From: Beta vulgaris subsp. vulgaris
Lineage: Eukaryota; Streptophyta; Magnoliopsida; Caryophyllales; Amaranthaceae
NCBI RefSeq assembly: GCF_026745355.1
Contig: NC_079202.1
Location: 49,286,787-49,350,786, forward strand
DNA length: 64,000 nt
Direction: 5' to 3'
Within the stretch, counting starts at the first letter, position 1, and each line of letters opens with the position of its first letter. Made by a program: the position numbers and the translations under genes. Positions 21,463 to 33,390 of this stretch are shown here, one piece after another. A model generated the notes under the pieces. It saw only the letters and a program-made list of their open reading frames with translations. It was not told where the DNA came from and ran no database searches.

Positions 21463-21990
21463 GATTACTTCACAACTCACCACGTGATCACAAATCCACT
21501 ATTATGTTGGCTTGGTGTACAACTTACTAAACTTGGAACACACAAAAAACTAATAATTATGGTTAGCTAAGTGAAATATATGAGGTTATGGGCCTCACAT
21601 AGTGCACTAATAAAACTAACCTTACTACCAGACCCATACTATCAACAATTTAGTTGATCAAAATTTAGTCAAATAGCCTTCCTAATATAAAACTGCCTAC
21701 CATTAAGAAATTAAAATAAAAGATTACTTTGTGACTCACTATGTGCTCACAAACCGGTTAACATGTTGATTTAGTGTGCAACTAAATTGACATTATACAC
21801 ACCCAAAAAAAAAAAGGACTACTACAGTCAGCTAAATAAAATATATGAGCTAGGTTATGGGTCTCAAACAGAATGCACTAATAAAAGTACCTCGATTACT
21901 AAATCTATACAATCAATAACTTAGATGATTAAATTTTAGTCCAATAACTAACCTACTTATATAGAACTGCCTAGCACTAAAAAATCAAAA
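21463..21990. repeat. Diverged tandem duplication, about 260-bp unit
   Basis: 21463-21722 and 21723-21990 align over their length: agattact..actcac..tgctcacaaa, then ggttatggg.ctca, then gcactaataaaa, ending actgcctaccattaag / actgcctagcactaaa. They differ by many substitutions and small indels, so the duplication is old. Non-coding. Confidence 0.8.
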
Positions 21991-23194
21991 TAAAACATGT
22001 AGACATAAAATGAAAACAAGCTTAAAGATAAGTAGATTAACAAGTGCATCACAAGAATGAAAGAAAGAGACAATAATGGAGGTATGTAAGGAGGGGGAGA
22101 GTACTTGGTAGTTGTAGGGCTAGAAAAAAATGGTTGCATAATTAGCTGGTGAAAATGTCCCACCAAAGAATGGAGGTGGGGGTGTAACGCATTTAATTTT
22201 GTAAACTTATATTAAAATGTACATAATTTTTTTAAAGGAGTTTCACATATCACAATTCATATCCAACCCCCCTCTTTGGCAGTTTGGCCCCTTCCTCTCC
22301 TTCCCCTGAAAAAGAGCCCACATGTTCCCACCAGAAGGGAATAAAGCAACATTGAATGAGACGAATTTGGGGTAATCTCTCCACCTTTGAGATCATTTTT
22401 CCAGACAGCTATGACAATGGCGTAGACTTTCCCCAACATTTGATGTGTCTAGTTTCTACCCACATATTTTCTTCTTTCTCCCTCTTCTCCCTACTACTTC
22501 ATCAGAATCTCTTTTCTTTTCTTTATTATTCTCTCTCTTTCTCATCTCTTTTGTCTTTGCTTGATTTAGAAACTATATTTATTAAGTCTTTACTTAACAT
22601 AAATAATAGGTTTTTGTTTCATCATGATGATACCTTAAAATATTCCATTACTTTAATTCCTTTTTTTGACTAAGGCGTAGTATTATTAGTTTATTAAACT
22701 AGATCAAAGTAACCACGATATGATAGATAGATATTGCCATGCATTCTTTAAAAGAATACCTGTTTCTGCATGTTTTCAGGTCGTTTTCTTTCCTTCTCAA
22801 AGCTTCATATGATGAGACTACTCCATTAAAATAGGAACTGTACATGGTGAAAACACAGTAGTTGGCGTGGTGTAACAAGATTTGACTAGACACACCACGT
22901 ACATACCATTATTGAGCTTAGGAGTAGTATACTTCTACTAGTTTGAGTAGTGATCATCATAGTGTGTTTGGAAGATATTACTCTAGAGATTTTGTTTTGA
23001 GACATCATCATAGCTATTTTCATTTGTACCTCTTTCAAACCGAAAGATTTCATGATGCACACTTACTATGCTGTATGACAATATAAAACTCTCATAACTT
23101 AACTACAGATGCACTATAAGACAATTCAAAACCCTCACAACCTCGATATAAAGTATATTTTCATTGGATGAAATGAGTTTGATTGTACAATATA
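21991..23194. other. Intergenic DNA, no gene recognised
   Basis: Short frames at 22356-22673 and on the minus strand at 22257-22439 and 22699-22893 show no recognisable motif, and their composition follows local T-rich sequence. A pyrimidine-rich stretch lies at 22470-22560. Confidence 0.45.
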
Positions 23195-23460
23195 CTTCCT
23201 TTGTTTAGAAATAGTTGCACCATTTCTAACTTTCACGCACGCATGCCGATGTATGGTTTCAAACATTAATATCTTTAATTATCAACAAGTAAAAAATATA
23301 AAAAGATTATTTTAAAAAAATTTACATCGAGACAAATCTAACAAGACCCCCACGTGACTATGTTTTTCCTAAAATATAAATCACCAAAGACAATCGAAGT
23401 GTAAGATGTGAATAATGCATAAAATAGAAATGGTGTAACTATTTCTAAACGGAGGAAGTA
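23195..23460. mobile_element. Stowaway-type MITE
   Basis: 266 bp; ends CTTCCTTTGTTTAGAAAT and inverted ATTTCTAAACGGAGGAAG, flanked by TA. Same family as 13146-13403 in inverse interior orientation. Confidence 0.87.
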
Positions 23461-23998
23461 TGATTTACAACAGAAGTAAAGTATATTATCTTACTCTAAA
23501 CCAGCAAATAGTAATACCAAGCTTTAAAGTTTAAGTAAATTACTTGTTCATATATCATTGTTTTCATTGGGACGTATTTGGTTATAAGACTTAGAATATT
23601 ATAATTCCTCGTTTTTTATTTTGTTGTTCCACATCGACTTTTACACTTGTTGATGCACATCTTGACCATTATAATTACCAATTAGAAACAATTGTATGAA
23701 GTTGATATTATGCAATATGTTACATTAAATTCAAAGAGATAATATTGCTTACCCATTACAATAGCTTGGAAATAACAAATGTTACCTAATAATAACAACA
23801 ATTCGCAAGCGTTCTCAGCAATAAATTAGGGATCTAAGCTATTTATTCTCTAAAAATTTCCCAATTATTCTTCTTTATCTTTTATGGATGTAGTGAAATG
23901 TGGTATGACATATTGCAATTAATTTCGCAGTTCAAGAACATGTGCTATTCTTATATATTACGAGTAATCCTTTTATTGCATATATGAACGTAGCAAAA
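23461..23998. other. Intergenic DNA, nothing recognised
   Basis: AT-rich, no useful frame or repeat ends. Confidence 0.5.
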
Positions 23999-24143
23999 AT
24001 ACACTCTAGTACCATATGACTCAACTACAAAGAGCAAATGCTTCTGGTCCTTCAAAGTGGAGGTGACGAGGAGGTCTTTTAGAAGTTACCCTTAGCCTTA
24101 AGAGTTTCTCTTTGTGGTTGAGTCATATGGTACTAGAGTGTAT
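23999..24143. repeat. 36-bp near-perfect inverted repeat (hairpin)
   Basis: Left arm 23999-24034 (ATACACTCTAGTACC...) and right arm 24108-24143 are inverse complements with a single mismatch, separated by a 73-base loop. No TSD is obvious. It could be a microRNA-like precursor or a small foldback element. Confidence 0.85.
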
Positions 24144-25488
24144 GACCCAACACAAATATTGGTGTTTGGCTAAAAGAGCAAATACAATATACTTACTTAC
24201 GCATAAGAGTTTCTTATATGGCTTAAAGAGCTCTTCATCACATATATTATACTCTCTATAATCATCTTCCTTGGGTCATTACAATAATTACCTAATTGTT
24301 AGACACATATCTGTTGCTAAAAAAGTCACTTGTTTAATACTCTTTAATCGTCGAAATTAAATCAAACAACATACACTAATCTATCATCATGCATGTTTAA
24401 GATGATGATATAATTGCAATAGCAATGAGATATCTATTGCATTTTGGTTTATTTAGTTCTTCCGTTCTATATTAATTGCAACGCTTTCCTTATTCGGAAG
24501 TTTCTCATCTGTCCCTCATTTGATAATATATTATCTTCTCTCTGTCTCTATTCGATCTATCACATTTGTCTCGCTTTTTATTTATCTCTCTCTTTTTCAC
24601 ATGAGTTTCTTAAGAAATGTGTCAATTAGAAAAGATATTGCAATAATAAGGAAAATGAAAAAGTATGTACATATTATGAGAATATTTAAGGTCTGGAAAA
24701 ATAGATATATTTCAAGATTGAGGAAGACTCGAGTTTTGGCCATTTTCAGGATTCACTAGCACACAACGGTTAAGGTTTCAAGAATGGTAATATATTTTGG
24801 AAGTCCCATAGGTTTTTATCGAATTTTTATAGGAATGTTTACTAGATAGGCTCTTCTCATGAATATCTTCTCTCTTTTAACATGACTACATTTATTAAGG
24901 AATCCTAGTGGAAAAGAATAAAAATTGAGATGTGCCTTTTCCTAATAGGTTCCTTCCCTTCTCCACCTTTCTATATTCAACTACTATGTTCTCTCTCGAT
25001 AGAGTTGCATTATTTCTTTCTTAATAGAACTCTAACAGGGTTCACCAATCTATCATCAATTTTATTCACGAGCTTCATTTAATATAATCAAGATCAGAAT
25101 CTCGAGAATATTGTCACTTTTAAGCATAGTGTATATATTACCCCAATTGAACTTTTAATTACAATAAATCAGAGTACAATCTCCATATACTAGGTTGATG
25201 TATTAGTGTATTTATTAACCAATCATCAACTCATAATATAGTTTGCAAAGCCGAATTATCACATTGTTGTGATCCTATTTATCTCTACATTGATTTAAGT
25301 CATTAGCTTATTACATCACATAACCTCCTAGCTAGTAATGATCTAGAAGAATTAAAATTCATGAGACTTCTTCATCCGACATGATTCAGATCACAAACTT
25401 GGATTGCTGGACAACCATCACTATATCATGAAGCCAGGAGCATCATGATTTGAGGAAACATACAATTCAAAATAATTGAACATATATA
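24144..25488. other. Intergenic DNA, no gene recognised
   Basis: Overlapping short frames at 24444-24759 lie in sequence that resembles a decayed Stowaway element (cttccgttctatattaattgc at 24458, with a weak inverse near 24650). No function is proposed. Confidence 0.4.
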
Positions 25489-25697
25489 CTTCCTCCGTTT
25501 CATACTACTCGCTACACTTTCCATTGTGAGAAGTTTTACATTACTTACTACACTTTCTTTTTGAACAATAAACTCTCTCTATCTCTCTCCTCTCACATAG
25601 GTCCATTTTCTTTTTACTCTCTACCTCTTTCTTCTCCAAAAATTATCTAGGAGTCCGTGAATTGAGAAATGTAGCGAATAATATGAAACTGAGAAAG
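25489..25697. mobile_element. Stowaway-type MITE
   Basis: 209 bp; ends CTTCCTCCGTTTCATACT and inverted ATATGAAACTGAGAAAG, flanked by TA. The TIRs extend about 30 bp (..CGCTACA). Confidence 0.83.
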
Positions 25698-27282
25698 TAG
25701 TAATTTTCTTGTTTATCGGCATGTCACCATTTTATGATATGATCATATGAATGGGGTTCAAAAAAAATGTTTCATAAGCTGGGAACTTTCGGTTTCAGCC
25801 ATTTTCCGGCTTCACTAGCTCAGATTTGGCCGAGGCTTCGAGAACAAAAAATTTTCGAAAACGTAAAAAACCTCGAAGTCGTGCTCCATAGCATTCGACA
25901 ACGCAAATTTAATCATAGGTAGTGTACGTCACTACATACACTTTCTAAGTTAAACCACATTTACACTTTCAAAGTGAAACCAAATTTAGAACTCATATAT
26001 GTATGTTTCATATCTTTAGTCTCTCTTAACTTTGGATATAAGCATTAAATAAAGTGCTCTCATAACGGTAAGAAAGAGTAGCACTAAATTCAGTTTCGCA
26101 GAACCAATACTTTCACAATACATGCCACATAAAAGGGTATAATAATAAAGTCCTTTTGAAGACAGAGAGTGGGAGCAAAGTAACTCCACAACAAGGAAGA
26201 AGAAAAAAAAAGGGTATAATGTTCAAAGAGTGAAGTAAGATTACCAAAAAAAATTATCATACATCCAGTGTACCGTGAACATGTTTCACTCAAGGTTATT
26301 TTTAGCTCATTACTCATTTGAATTCCAACTGAGCAAAATGTGCAATAAAGAAGACTTTCGAATGAGCAAATGAGAAAAAAATAGTTTTGGGTGTACCATG
26401 CACATAAAACACCCGAGTGTACGAGAAATGAACTCGGAAGATTACAATAGAAAAAACAGAAAATATGAAGATAATTAATAGGGGGAGTTAAACAAAAGAG
26501 GTAACGGGCGTAACAAAGAAGCAACCAAACACGAAAGAGAAAATGTGCTCTTTCCCTAAATTCAGTAGTATCACAAAATATAACTCTAACATCACTTATT
26601 TTGGAACTTACTCTTTTACTACATCATCCAGCTGTATATATAACGCATGATTCCCCCTTATTCTTCACCAAAAAAAACTAACCTTTACCCAAAAAAAAAA
26701 AAAAAAATACTTTGAAATTAAGTCAAGGAAAAAAAAAAGGGGAATAAAGTTGAAGTATCTTTTGCCCAATGAGATGAAGTTTTTGAAAGAGTAACAGCAA
26801 CCGTGAGCTGAAAGTGTAGAAAAAATAAAGGAGGAAATTAAGGAAAAATAAGGGATAAGTATGGAGTAAAATTAGTAGATAAGATTATGAGAGCAAAAGA
26901 AAGGAGAAGATGACAGATGTTAATGAAAACAAAAATATACTCAAACACCTAAGTTTGGTTTGCATGCTAAACACGTTTGATTCTACTTTGGAACTCTTCT
27001 ATTCAATGAATTTTGATTTAATGTACATGATATCATATGATCTCATCTTCCTACATTAATACTAACTTGCTTAGTTATATTATTAATATCTATATTTACT
27101 AAGTACTAACTAACTACTAGTACACAAAATTGTGTACTACTAGCTAGTAGTAATTGATATTCCATTAATGTTTTGAGCCATTCATTAAAATTGTGTGATT
27201 GGGTTGAATGTAGATTAATAATGTGGTACGTATATTAGGGTTATGATTTCATGGTACTCGATTTCGAGTTTTTGATTTATTT
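25698..27282. other. Intergenic DNA, no gene recognised
   Basis: A 144-codon minus-strand frame at 26090-26524 shows no recognisable domain and is probably chance. Poly-A runs occur at 26690-26707 and 26729-26738. Confidence 0.45.
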
Positions 27283-27312
27283 GTCTACCCCAGAAGTTGT
27301 TCTGGGGTAGAC
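27283..27312. repeat. Perfect 13-bp hairpin with 4-base loop
   Basis: GTCTACCCCAGAA, loop GTTG, TTCTGGGGTAGAC. It is isolated in AT-rich DNA about 540 bp beyond the stop codon of the ZHD gene, followed by a T-run. Confidence 0.9.
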
Positions 27313-27848
27313 GCAGAGCTTTTTTTTAGTAAACTCTTCATAGTTTTCTTTCCGAAGAAATTAAAAATGAAAAATAAAAAGAATAGTTGATTAATGTTAC
27401 AAGAAATAAAATTGGAGAATGAGCAATTGCTGAATAATGTGAATATGATGATATTAATAATAAAAATATTGAATCAACTCAATCTCAAAATTTCTCGTAA
27501 TATAATGTACTGGGATATAAATATTTGAGCAGCTAGCAGCCTAGCACCACCAAGAAGCTAAGTACATCATCATCATCAACGTCCTAGAATGAGAGAAAAA
27601 GAGAAACGAGAGAGAGTTTAGCACTACAACTACTACTAATACTCTTCCAAACATTTAAACCCTAAAATAAAAAACTCTAAATTACCGACCAATTTATGAA
27701 TAATGCACTTAAAAATTACTCACTAATACCACAAATGACACAGCACATAACAACAAACAACAAATTGATCTCAAGAAAAGAAATCCATAGTCTAGTAATA
27801 ATACTAGCTAGTATGCTTATTATAGAAAGGCATAATGATGATAAATAT
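27313..27848. other. Region downstream of the ZHD gene
   Basis: Expected to hold the 3' UTR and polyadenylation region of the minus-strand ZHD gene. I could not place a poly-A signal with confidence. No other gene seen. Confidence 0.4.
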
Positions 27849-28781
27849 TTAGGGCTTTTTACCAAGTGTATGCTTGTTATTATGCATCCAAACTTTAAGC
27901 ACTTGACGCTTAACTTGAACTTCAGCACAGAATTGTTGCACAGCAGCTTCATCATGTTTCTGAATTCTCCACCCCAATTTCTCAGCAAATGCAAGCATCT
28001 TATCTTTTTGTTCTTGACTAAACTTAGTCCTGTGTCTCTTTTTTGGTACCATCATCATTGCACTACCTCCACCACCACCACCACCTCCTCCGCTCTCTCG
28101 TCTCCCATCCCCTCCGCTACTGCTCGGGTGAGACATATCATCCGCCATATCGCCACTATGTGTCCCACCCGATGTAGAGGGGAGAGCAGCGAGAGGCGTA
28201 TTACTATAATGATGGCGCATGTGGTGCGAGTGCGGGTGCTGATGCTGATGCTGATGTTGCTGATGGTAAGCAGATGCAGGTGGAGCTGGAGTCCTATAGT
28301 ATGCTGAGAATTGCGGGTACATTGTACTTGCTGGTGCAGCAGCTGCTGCTGCTGCTGCTGCAGGTGATTGTATAGGTGGAGATGATATCATTGTACTATT
28401 ATTATCACCATTGTTTGTGTCGGTTTCTTTGCGGTGGAAGTTGCGGTGACAGTTACAAGCAGCGCATTTTAGTGCGTCGAGTGAGCCTTCTGCACCAGCT
28501 GCCATGAACTCACCGCAACCATCTACTGCGTGACCTCCGATGTTTACTGCGTGATTCTTTAAGCATTCTCTGTACCTCACCGCACTAGATCTTCTCTCTC
28601 CTCCACCTCCACTCGGTGGGTTGACTCGGGGTCGACTCGGTACTGAGTTGCCTCCTGTAATTGAGTCGTAACTAGGGGGGATTATAGCTGCTGGTTGTGG
28701 TGGTGGGGGTGGTATGGTAATTTCATCTTCATCTTCATCTTCCTCTTCTTGTTCTTCATCGTGTTCGTCTTCAAACTCCAT
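27849..28781 (-). CDS. Zinc-finger homeodomain (ZF-HD/ZHD) transcription factor
   Basis: An intact 310-residue frame with a nuclear DNA-binding role. Residues 1-20 are strongly acidic (15 Asp/Glu), 24-36 Pro-rich. The ZF-HD dimerisation zinc finger is at 68-119: [20 protein letters not shown], then [24 protein letters not shown], with all expected Cys/His. A polyalanine run is at 141-149, a Gln/His-rich run at 173-191 and a nine-Gly run at 231-239. The homeodomain is at 247-306, with recognition helix [15 protein letters not shown] and the ending LGKKP. ZHD proteins bind ATTA-core DNA as dimers and act in flower, leaf and stress programmes; the family is plant-specific and often intronless in the coding region. 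The acidic start and LGKKP end resemble the ZHD1-ZHD4 group, but orthology is not proven. The ATG is the only good start: it directly precedes MEFEDE. Confidence 0.95.
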   Translation of the reverse strand: MEFEDEHDEEQEEEDEDEDEITIPPPPPQPAAIIPPSYDSITGGNSVPSRPRVNPPSGGGGERRSSAVRYRECLKNHAVNIGGHAVDGCGEFMAAGAEGSLDALKCAACNCHRNFHRKETDTNNGDNNSTMISSPPIQSPAAAAAAAAAPASTMYPQFSAYYRTPAPPASAYHQQHQHQHQHPHSHHMRHHYSNTPLAALPSTSGGTHSGDMADDMSHPSSSGGDGRRESGGGGGGGGGSAMMMVPKKRHRTKFSQEQKDKMLAFAEKLGWRIQKHDEAAVQQFCAEVQVKRQVLKVWMHNNKHTLGKKP

Positions 28782-29200
28782 CTCTTTTTTTTTTTTTGTT
28801 TCTGTAAGAAAATAAAAAGTTTTACCTCGTAATTTTCTTTTTTGGGATTAATTAAACTTGTAAATTAATTGCATAGAAGATCTGGGTTTTGGGAGTTGAT
28901 GATGATGGATTTTGGTCGGAGAGAGAAAATAAAAGGTTTTTGGGTTTTTTTTTTTTTGGGTTTTGAAAAAAGAAATAGTATAATTTTTATGTAAAAATGT
29001 TGATAGTTGAACAAAGTATATGAAGAGAGAGTTGAAAAATGAAAGAGGGGGTTTATTCTATAAAAGTGGGGGGTTTGGGTTTAAGTGAGGGTAGGAAGAA
29101 GATAAGAGATTGAGGATGAGATGAGATGAGACTTTGAAAGAGAGAGGATGAGAGTGTGGACATCAATTACCCGATCTGCTGCAAGAAAATTTTAAATAAA
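28782..29200 (-). promoter_or_regulatory. Probable leader and core promoter of the ZHD gene
   Basis: On the minus strand a TATTTAAA box (29198-29191) is followed about 35 bases later by a pyrimidine-rich tract (CTCTCATCCTCTCTC, about 29155-29140), a common plant start-site pattern. Just before the ATG, TTTTATTTTCTTACAG at about 28817-28802 reads as a good 3' splice site. A leader intron is therefore possible, with a donor candidate GGGTAATT near 29174. Positions are inferred from motif only. Confidence 0.35.
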
Positions 29201-30470
29201 ATTAAAGGAAAGTGTGTCCTACTTTCAGTCTTTCATCTTTTGCCTCATTTTGCTTTTCTTAATTTTACCTTATTCTAATTTTCACTCAATTGCTCTACTT
29301 CATCTTCAGCCTTCCTGTGGAACTATACCATAACTCAAAGTCCATACTCCATGAGTAATATTGTAACTTTTAGCTATAGGTAGACCCGTTAATGGACATG
29401 GTAGCTCAATGGGTGTTAATGTGTTATTAGAGGTGGTAAAAACTTATACATACGAGTCATAATTCGACCGGAACTTAATACGAAATTAACGGGTTTGAGT
29501 TAAGGTTTTCAATATGTTTAAGTAAGCGGGTTGAGCCGACATAACCAGTTTATCAAACGAGTTGGGTTAGGGTTGAACATTTTAATGCGAACATGACACG
29601 ACAACCCGTTTAACTATTATTCTACTATCAATATTATTATTAGTTTGGCTTGAAATAATTTGAATATTTTTTTATAAATATATAAGATTTATTCTTTAGT
29701 TGTTTAATTTGAAATATAAGACGTCACGCTTGATAAACAGATCAATAAATCAGTCGGATAACCCGTCTTATAGGTTAGGGTTGAGGGTGTTTGGACCATT
29801 TAATGCACCGATGGACCCAGCACGATAATGACACGACACAACCGGTTTTCTGATTCTATGCTTTACTCATTATGGTTTGGCCTTTCATAGGTATGGTAGA
29901 CTAGTCAAATGGTTTTATATGTGCTCATTTTATCTATTTTCCCTCCTATACGCACGCTTTCTAATAAGTTCTTTCTTAGCATGTCAATCATCGACCTGCT
30001 ATTGACTCTTAATTGAAATTCTGATATATTTATCGAGGTGATCAATAAACTCAAAATCACAAAACAACAATTAAAGTCCAAGGTGATTAATGGAATGAAT
30101 TTTGACAAAAAAAGAAGCAGTTTAAAAAATACTTATACAAAAGTTCATTGTATTAATGATTTTTTTATTATGTTTATTCACCATTTATATAACTTATCTC
30201 CCCTACCTACGTACTTTCTCTTCCCTTGATTTTCATGTACGATTGACTTTTTCCAACTAAAATAAAGTTATGATTCGGGAAGGATTCGACCTATTTCAAC
30301 GTAATACAAAGATAATCAAGTCATGAAACATGTACCAATCATAATTCTTAAGTATTTCTCAAGATAATGTTTATCTCGATATTGGGGAATATTTTTTAAA
30401 TTTAGTTAATTATTCAAATTAAGCGTAATTTTCATTAAAGAACTTTGTTGAACTCACGTTCAAGTTTATG
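29201..30470. other. Intergenic DNA upstream of the ZHD gene
   Basis: 29390-29860 contains repeated words such as acccgttta, gggttgag.gt, cgacacaac and acacgac. This composition is seen in decayed DNA transposons of plants, but I could not define ends. Otherwise AT-rich. No gene seen. Confidence 0.4.
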
Positions 30471-31070
30471 TGTTAAAAAAGAACAAAAAGCTCAAAGTCC
30501 CACATTGGCAGATTTCTAGATTTCTTCCTTCTTTATATATGGTTTTCCTCTTAATAGATTTGTTGGAGGTTTATAGGGAATAAGATGCTAGTAATCAAAA
30601 ATGCGACCCAGTCAAGGGTGAGTGGTGCGATTGTGGTATATTTTATATCTGTATCATATTCTTGGCCACTGTTACATAATAATTTTGTTCTAATTTTATG
30701 CCTTCTATTTCAAAAAATAAATATTCCTCCTTGTTTTGTTTTTCCCTTCTCCGGTATAAATAGCCATCAGTTGGTTTTTACCCAAACACAGTAAAAACTT
30801 CTTCTCCTCTAAACATTAAACACTAATAATTATTCATTTTATTTTCTGGTCGTTGTTCTTCGTATTCTCTAATTGTTCCTTTATACAACACTAGATAAAA
30901 CAATAGTCTTATATCCATGGAGGTTGATTGCCAAGAAGTCATGTATACATAACGAAATAAATTCAACTCTAGCGCAGTGTTCATTCACGCCACGACATTC
31001 AAGTTGTTTCGATTGTTCCTACGATTTTAGTTCCTACCTACAAACTTCATATTGAACCGACATATATGCT
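30471..31070 (+). repeat. Possible LTR fragment with TATA box
   Basis: Begins TGTTAAAAAAGAAC and carries GTCCCACATTGG (30496) followed by a pyrimidine stretch and tatatgg, a layout like the solo LTR at 11079. A TATA box (GGTATAAATAGCC, about 30753) precedes a CT-rich start region. The right end is not defined, and an alternative is an orphan plant promoter. Confidence 0.35.
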
Positions 31071-31689
31071 CATTTTTTTTAATGAGCTACAACTATGAAA
31101 CTATATCCCCGAATAGCATATGAACCCTAACTATACCATATATCATTTTCAAACTATAACATAAAAATCATTACAATAATATCAATTTCCATAATAATGG
31201 CAGACAAAGAACGATGCAAATACTCCAATTTTGTGAATAACTCACTTAACCCTAGATGAATACTACTAACATATATTCTTCGTCTTTAGTATATTTATTT
31301 GATCACATGATCTCCAAATAAAAAAATTCAACACATACAAGGGATGTTCTCATAATTTTGATTTTTTCAATCATGTTCAATCAGGTCTAATATGTTCGGG
31401 TCTAATTAGGTTCAATATGTTTAAATTAGGTTCAATTAAGTTCAATAAGTTTAAATAAGTTTATATAAGTTCAAATAAGTTTAGGATTTTCATGTGAACC
31501 AAACGCAAATCAGTATTATCAATATTTTAAAAAATAAATTTTAGTACAAAAAAGTTCAAATAAGTTTGGTGCAAAAACCCTCAAATATTGATGCTTAAAA
31601 ATCGAATAGATTAATGAAGTAAGTGATATTCCATGAATTGAAGTCGCCTCCCTTTGTTCGCATCCACCCTCGTCTCCCATATTATTTAA
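31071..31689. other. Intergenic DNA with AAGTTTAAAT-type words
   Basis: 31380-31490 is a run of degenerate ttaggttcaat / aataagttcaaat words. No gene seen. The boundary with the truncated copia element lies near 31690. Confidence 0.45.
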
Positions 31690-32560
31690 GTGATTGACTA
31701 GAACGACGAGTGCCATAACACTCGCCATAATCAGCATCAGTATAAGTGATCAAACGCAACTGAGTAGTAGGATATAAATGTAAAATATAATGCATGATAC
31801 ACTTTAATGCATTATAATGAGTCTCCCGAGGATCATGCATAAAAAGGCATACCTGCTGAACTGCATAAACAATATCTAGACGAGTAAAAGTGATGTACTG
31901 CAGAGCACTTGCTAAACTGCGATAATGAGTCGGATCTGCCATAGGAGGACCCAAATACGCAGGCTTACAAGTCCCCATATCTTCACACTCCAATATTTCC
32001 AGTGCATACTTTTTCTAAGAAGGAAGTATGTAGGAAGGTATACGAGTAACAGAAATGCCGTACCCAAAAAATAACTGAGAGGCCCCAAATCAGACATAAG
32101 AAATTTCATATTTCAAGTGAGTAATGATACGGTCTTGCAAAGCATTAGAAGAGGTGCATAAAATAATATCATCAACATATAGAAGCAGATATGCCACACC
32201 GTTACCCTGACAAAAAGTGAATAAAGAGTTGTCACTCTAAGCAACAACAAATCCCATCTGAAGAAGAAAATGTGCAAAACGTTGATACCAAGCTTCGAGA
32301 GCTTCTTTGAGGCCATAGAGAGCCTTGCGAAGGCGAAAAACATAATAAGGAAACCTCTTATCAAAAAAATTGGGGGGTTTATGCATATATACTGTTTCCT
32401 GTAAGTCACCATGTAAAAAAGCATTTTTGAGACCAAGCTGATGAATAGACTAGTTTCGAGCCATAGCTAACCCCAACATTGTACGAATAGTAGTAGGACG
32501 AACAATTAGACTAAAAGTTTCATCATAGTCCACACCAACCTCCTGAGACCTGCCATCACA
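31690..32560 (-). pseudogene. Copia reverse transcriptase and start of RNase H (second element)
   Basis: Landmarks on the minus strand: IHQLGLKNAFLHGDLQE (about 32440), YGLKEALEAWYQRF (about 32300), LLLYVDDIILC with catalytic YVDD at 32179-32168, ITFTRLDIVYAVQQV (about 31880) and YTDADYGECYGTRRSS (about 31740-31690). The first catalytic Asp of LDVKNAF has become Gly (LGLKNAF). Stops and frameshifts occur at about 32245, 32110 and 32020. Confidence 0.86.
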
Positions 32561-33390
32561 AACAAGACGAGCTTTGTGCCTTTAAATGTCACCTTTATCA
32601 TTTTCTTTGTGAGTATAAATCCACATGCAATTTCCATTGTTCACCCCAATAGGCCTAGGTACTAGTTTCCATGTCCCTGTATTGATTAAAGCAGCATATT
32701 CATCATGCATCGCCATATTTCAATTCGGGTCAAGCAAAGCATATTTTGAGATTTAGGAAGAGGAGATCGATGAATAGGAGGGGATTGAACAATTAAACTT
32801 TAGGTTATATTTGGGATTTGGGCGGGGGATGCCAGCCTTAGACCTGATGATCATGGTGGTGGTGGGGGGGCGGGGGGGTTCGCGTAGGCCGAATGGCTGG
32901 GAGCCCACGAAGGGGTAGTGGGCTGTAGCGAGGTTGAAGAACCTGTTGGGGCTGGGAACGCACAATGCGGGTAGGGGTGGAAAAAGATGGCCCGACGCAT
33001 GTAGGAGAATAGGACAGTGGGTCTGGGCCTGTTGAGGGATGCACGTCAATGGGGGGTTTGGGACAGGTGCAACACGTATGATAGGGGTGTGTTAGGACGT
33101 ATTGTTTCGTGGAAGGGGTGGGCGTGAGTCTAGGCTAGCAATGTGGGGAGGAGAATCCCACAAAGGGAAAAGTAAAGGGCTAGGCCTAGAATCGTCCAAG
33201 AAGTTATACTCGCCAGACTAGACTTTTCTCAAATTAGTAAAGGAAAAAGTATTCTCATAAAAGGTTACATGACGAGAAATGATGATTTTATTGGAAGATC
33301 TAGACACTGATAGCCTCTATGATGTGACGAGTAGCCTAAGAAGACACAAGGTGTATATCATGGAGCTATTTTGTGAGGAGTGGTAGCTGT
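32560..33390 (-). pseudogene. Copia integrase-RT linker (second element)
   Basis: A Pro/Ser/Thr-rich, low-complexity segment on the minus strand, with plus-strand G-runs at 32850-32880. It joins the end of integrase (VFLGY-like at about 33330) to the reverse transcriptase. The frames are broken. Confidence 0.65.

Noticed and set aside
24444..24759. Stowaway MITE between 24458 and 24665
   Set aside because: The proposed inverted ends match too poorly to accept and no TA pair could be assigned.
26090..26524. 144-codon minus-strand frame
   Set aside because: Hydrophobic, AT-driven, no motif and no sign of splice or start context.
27696..28307. 203-codon plus-strand frame opposite the ZHD gene
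   Set aside because: It is the shadow of the ZHD coding sequence: the Ser/Thr and Met/Leu runs are translations of its repeat codons.
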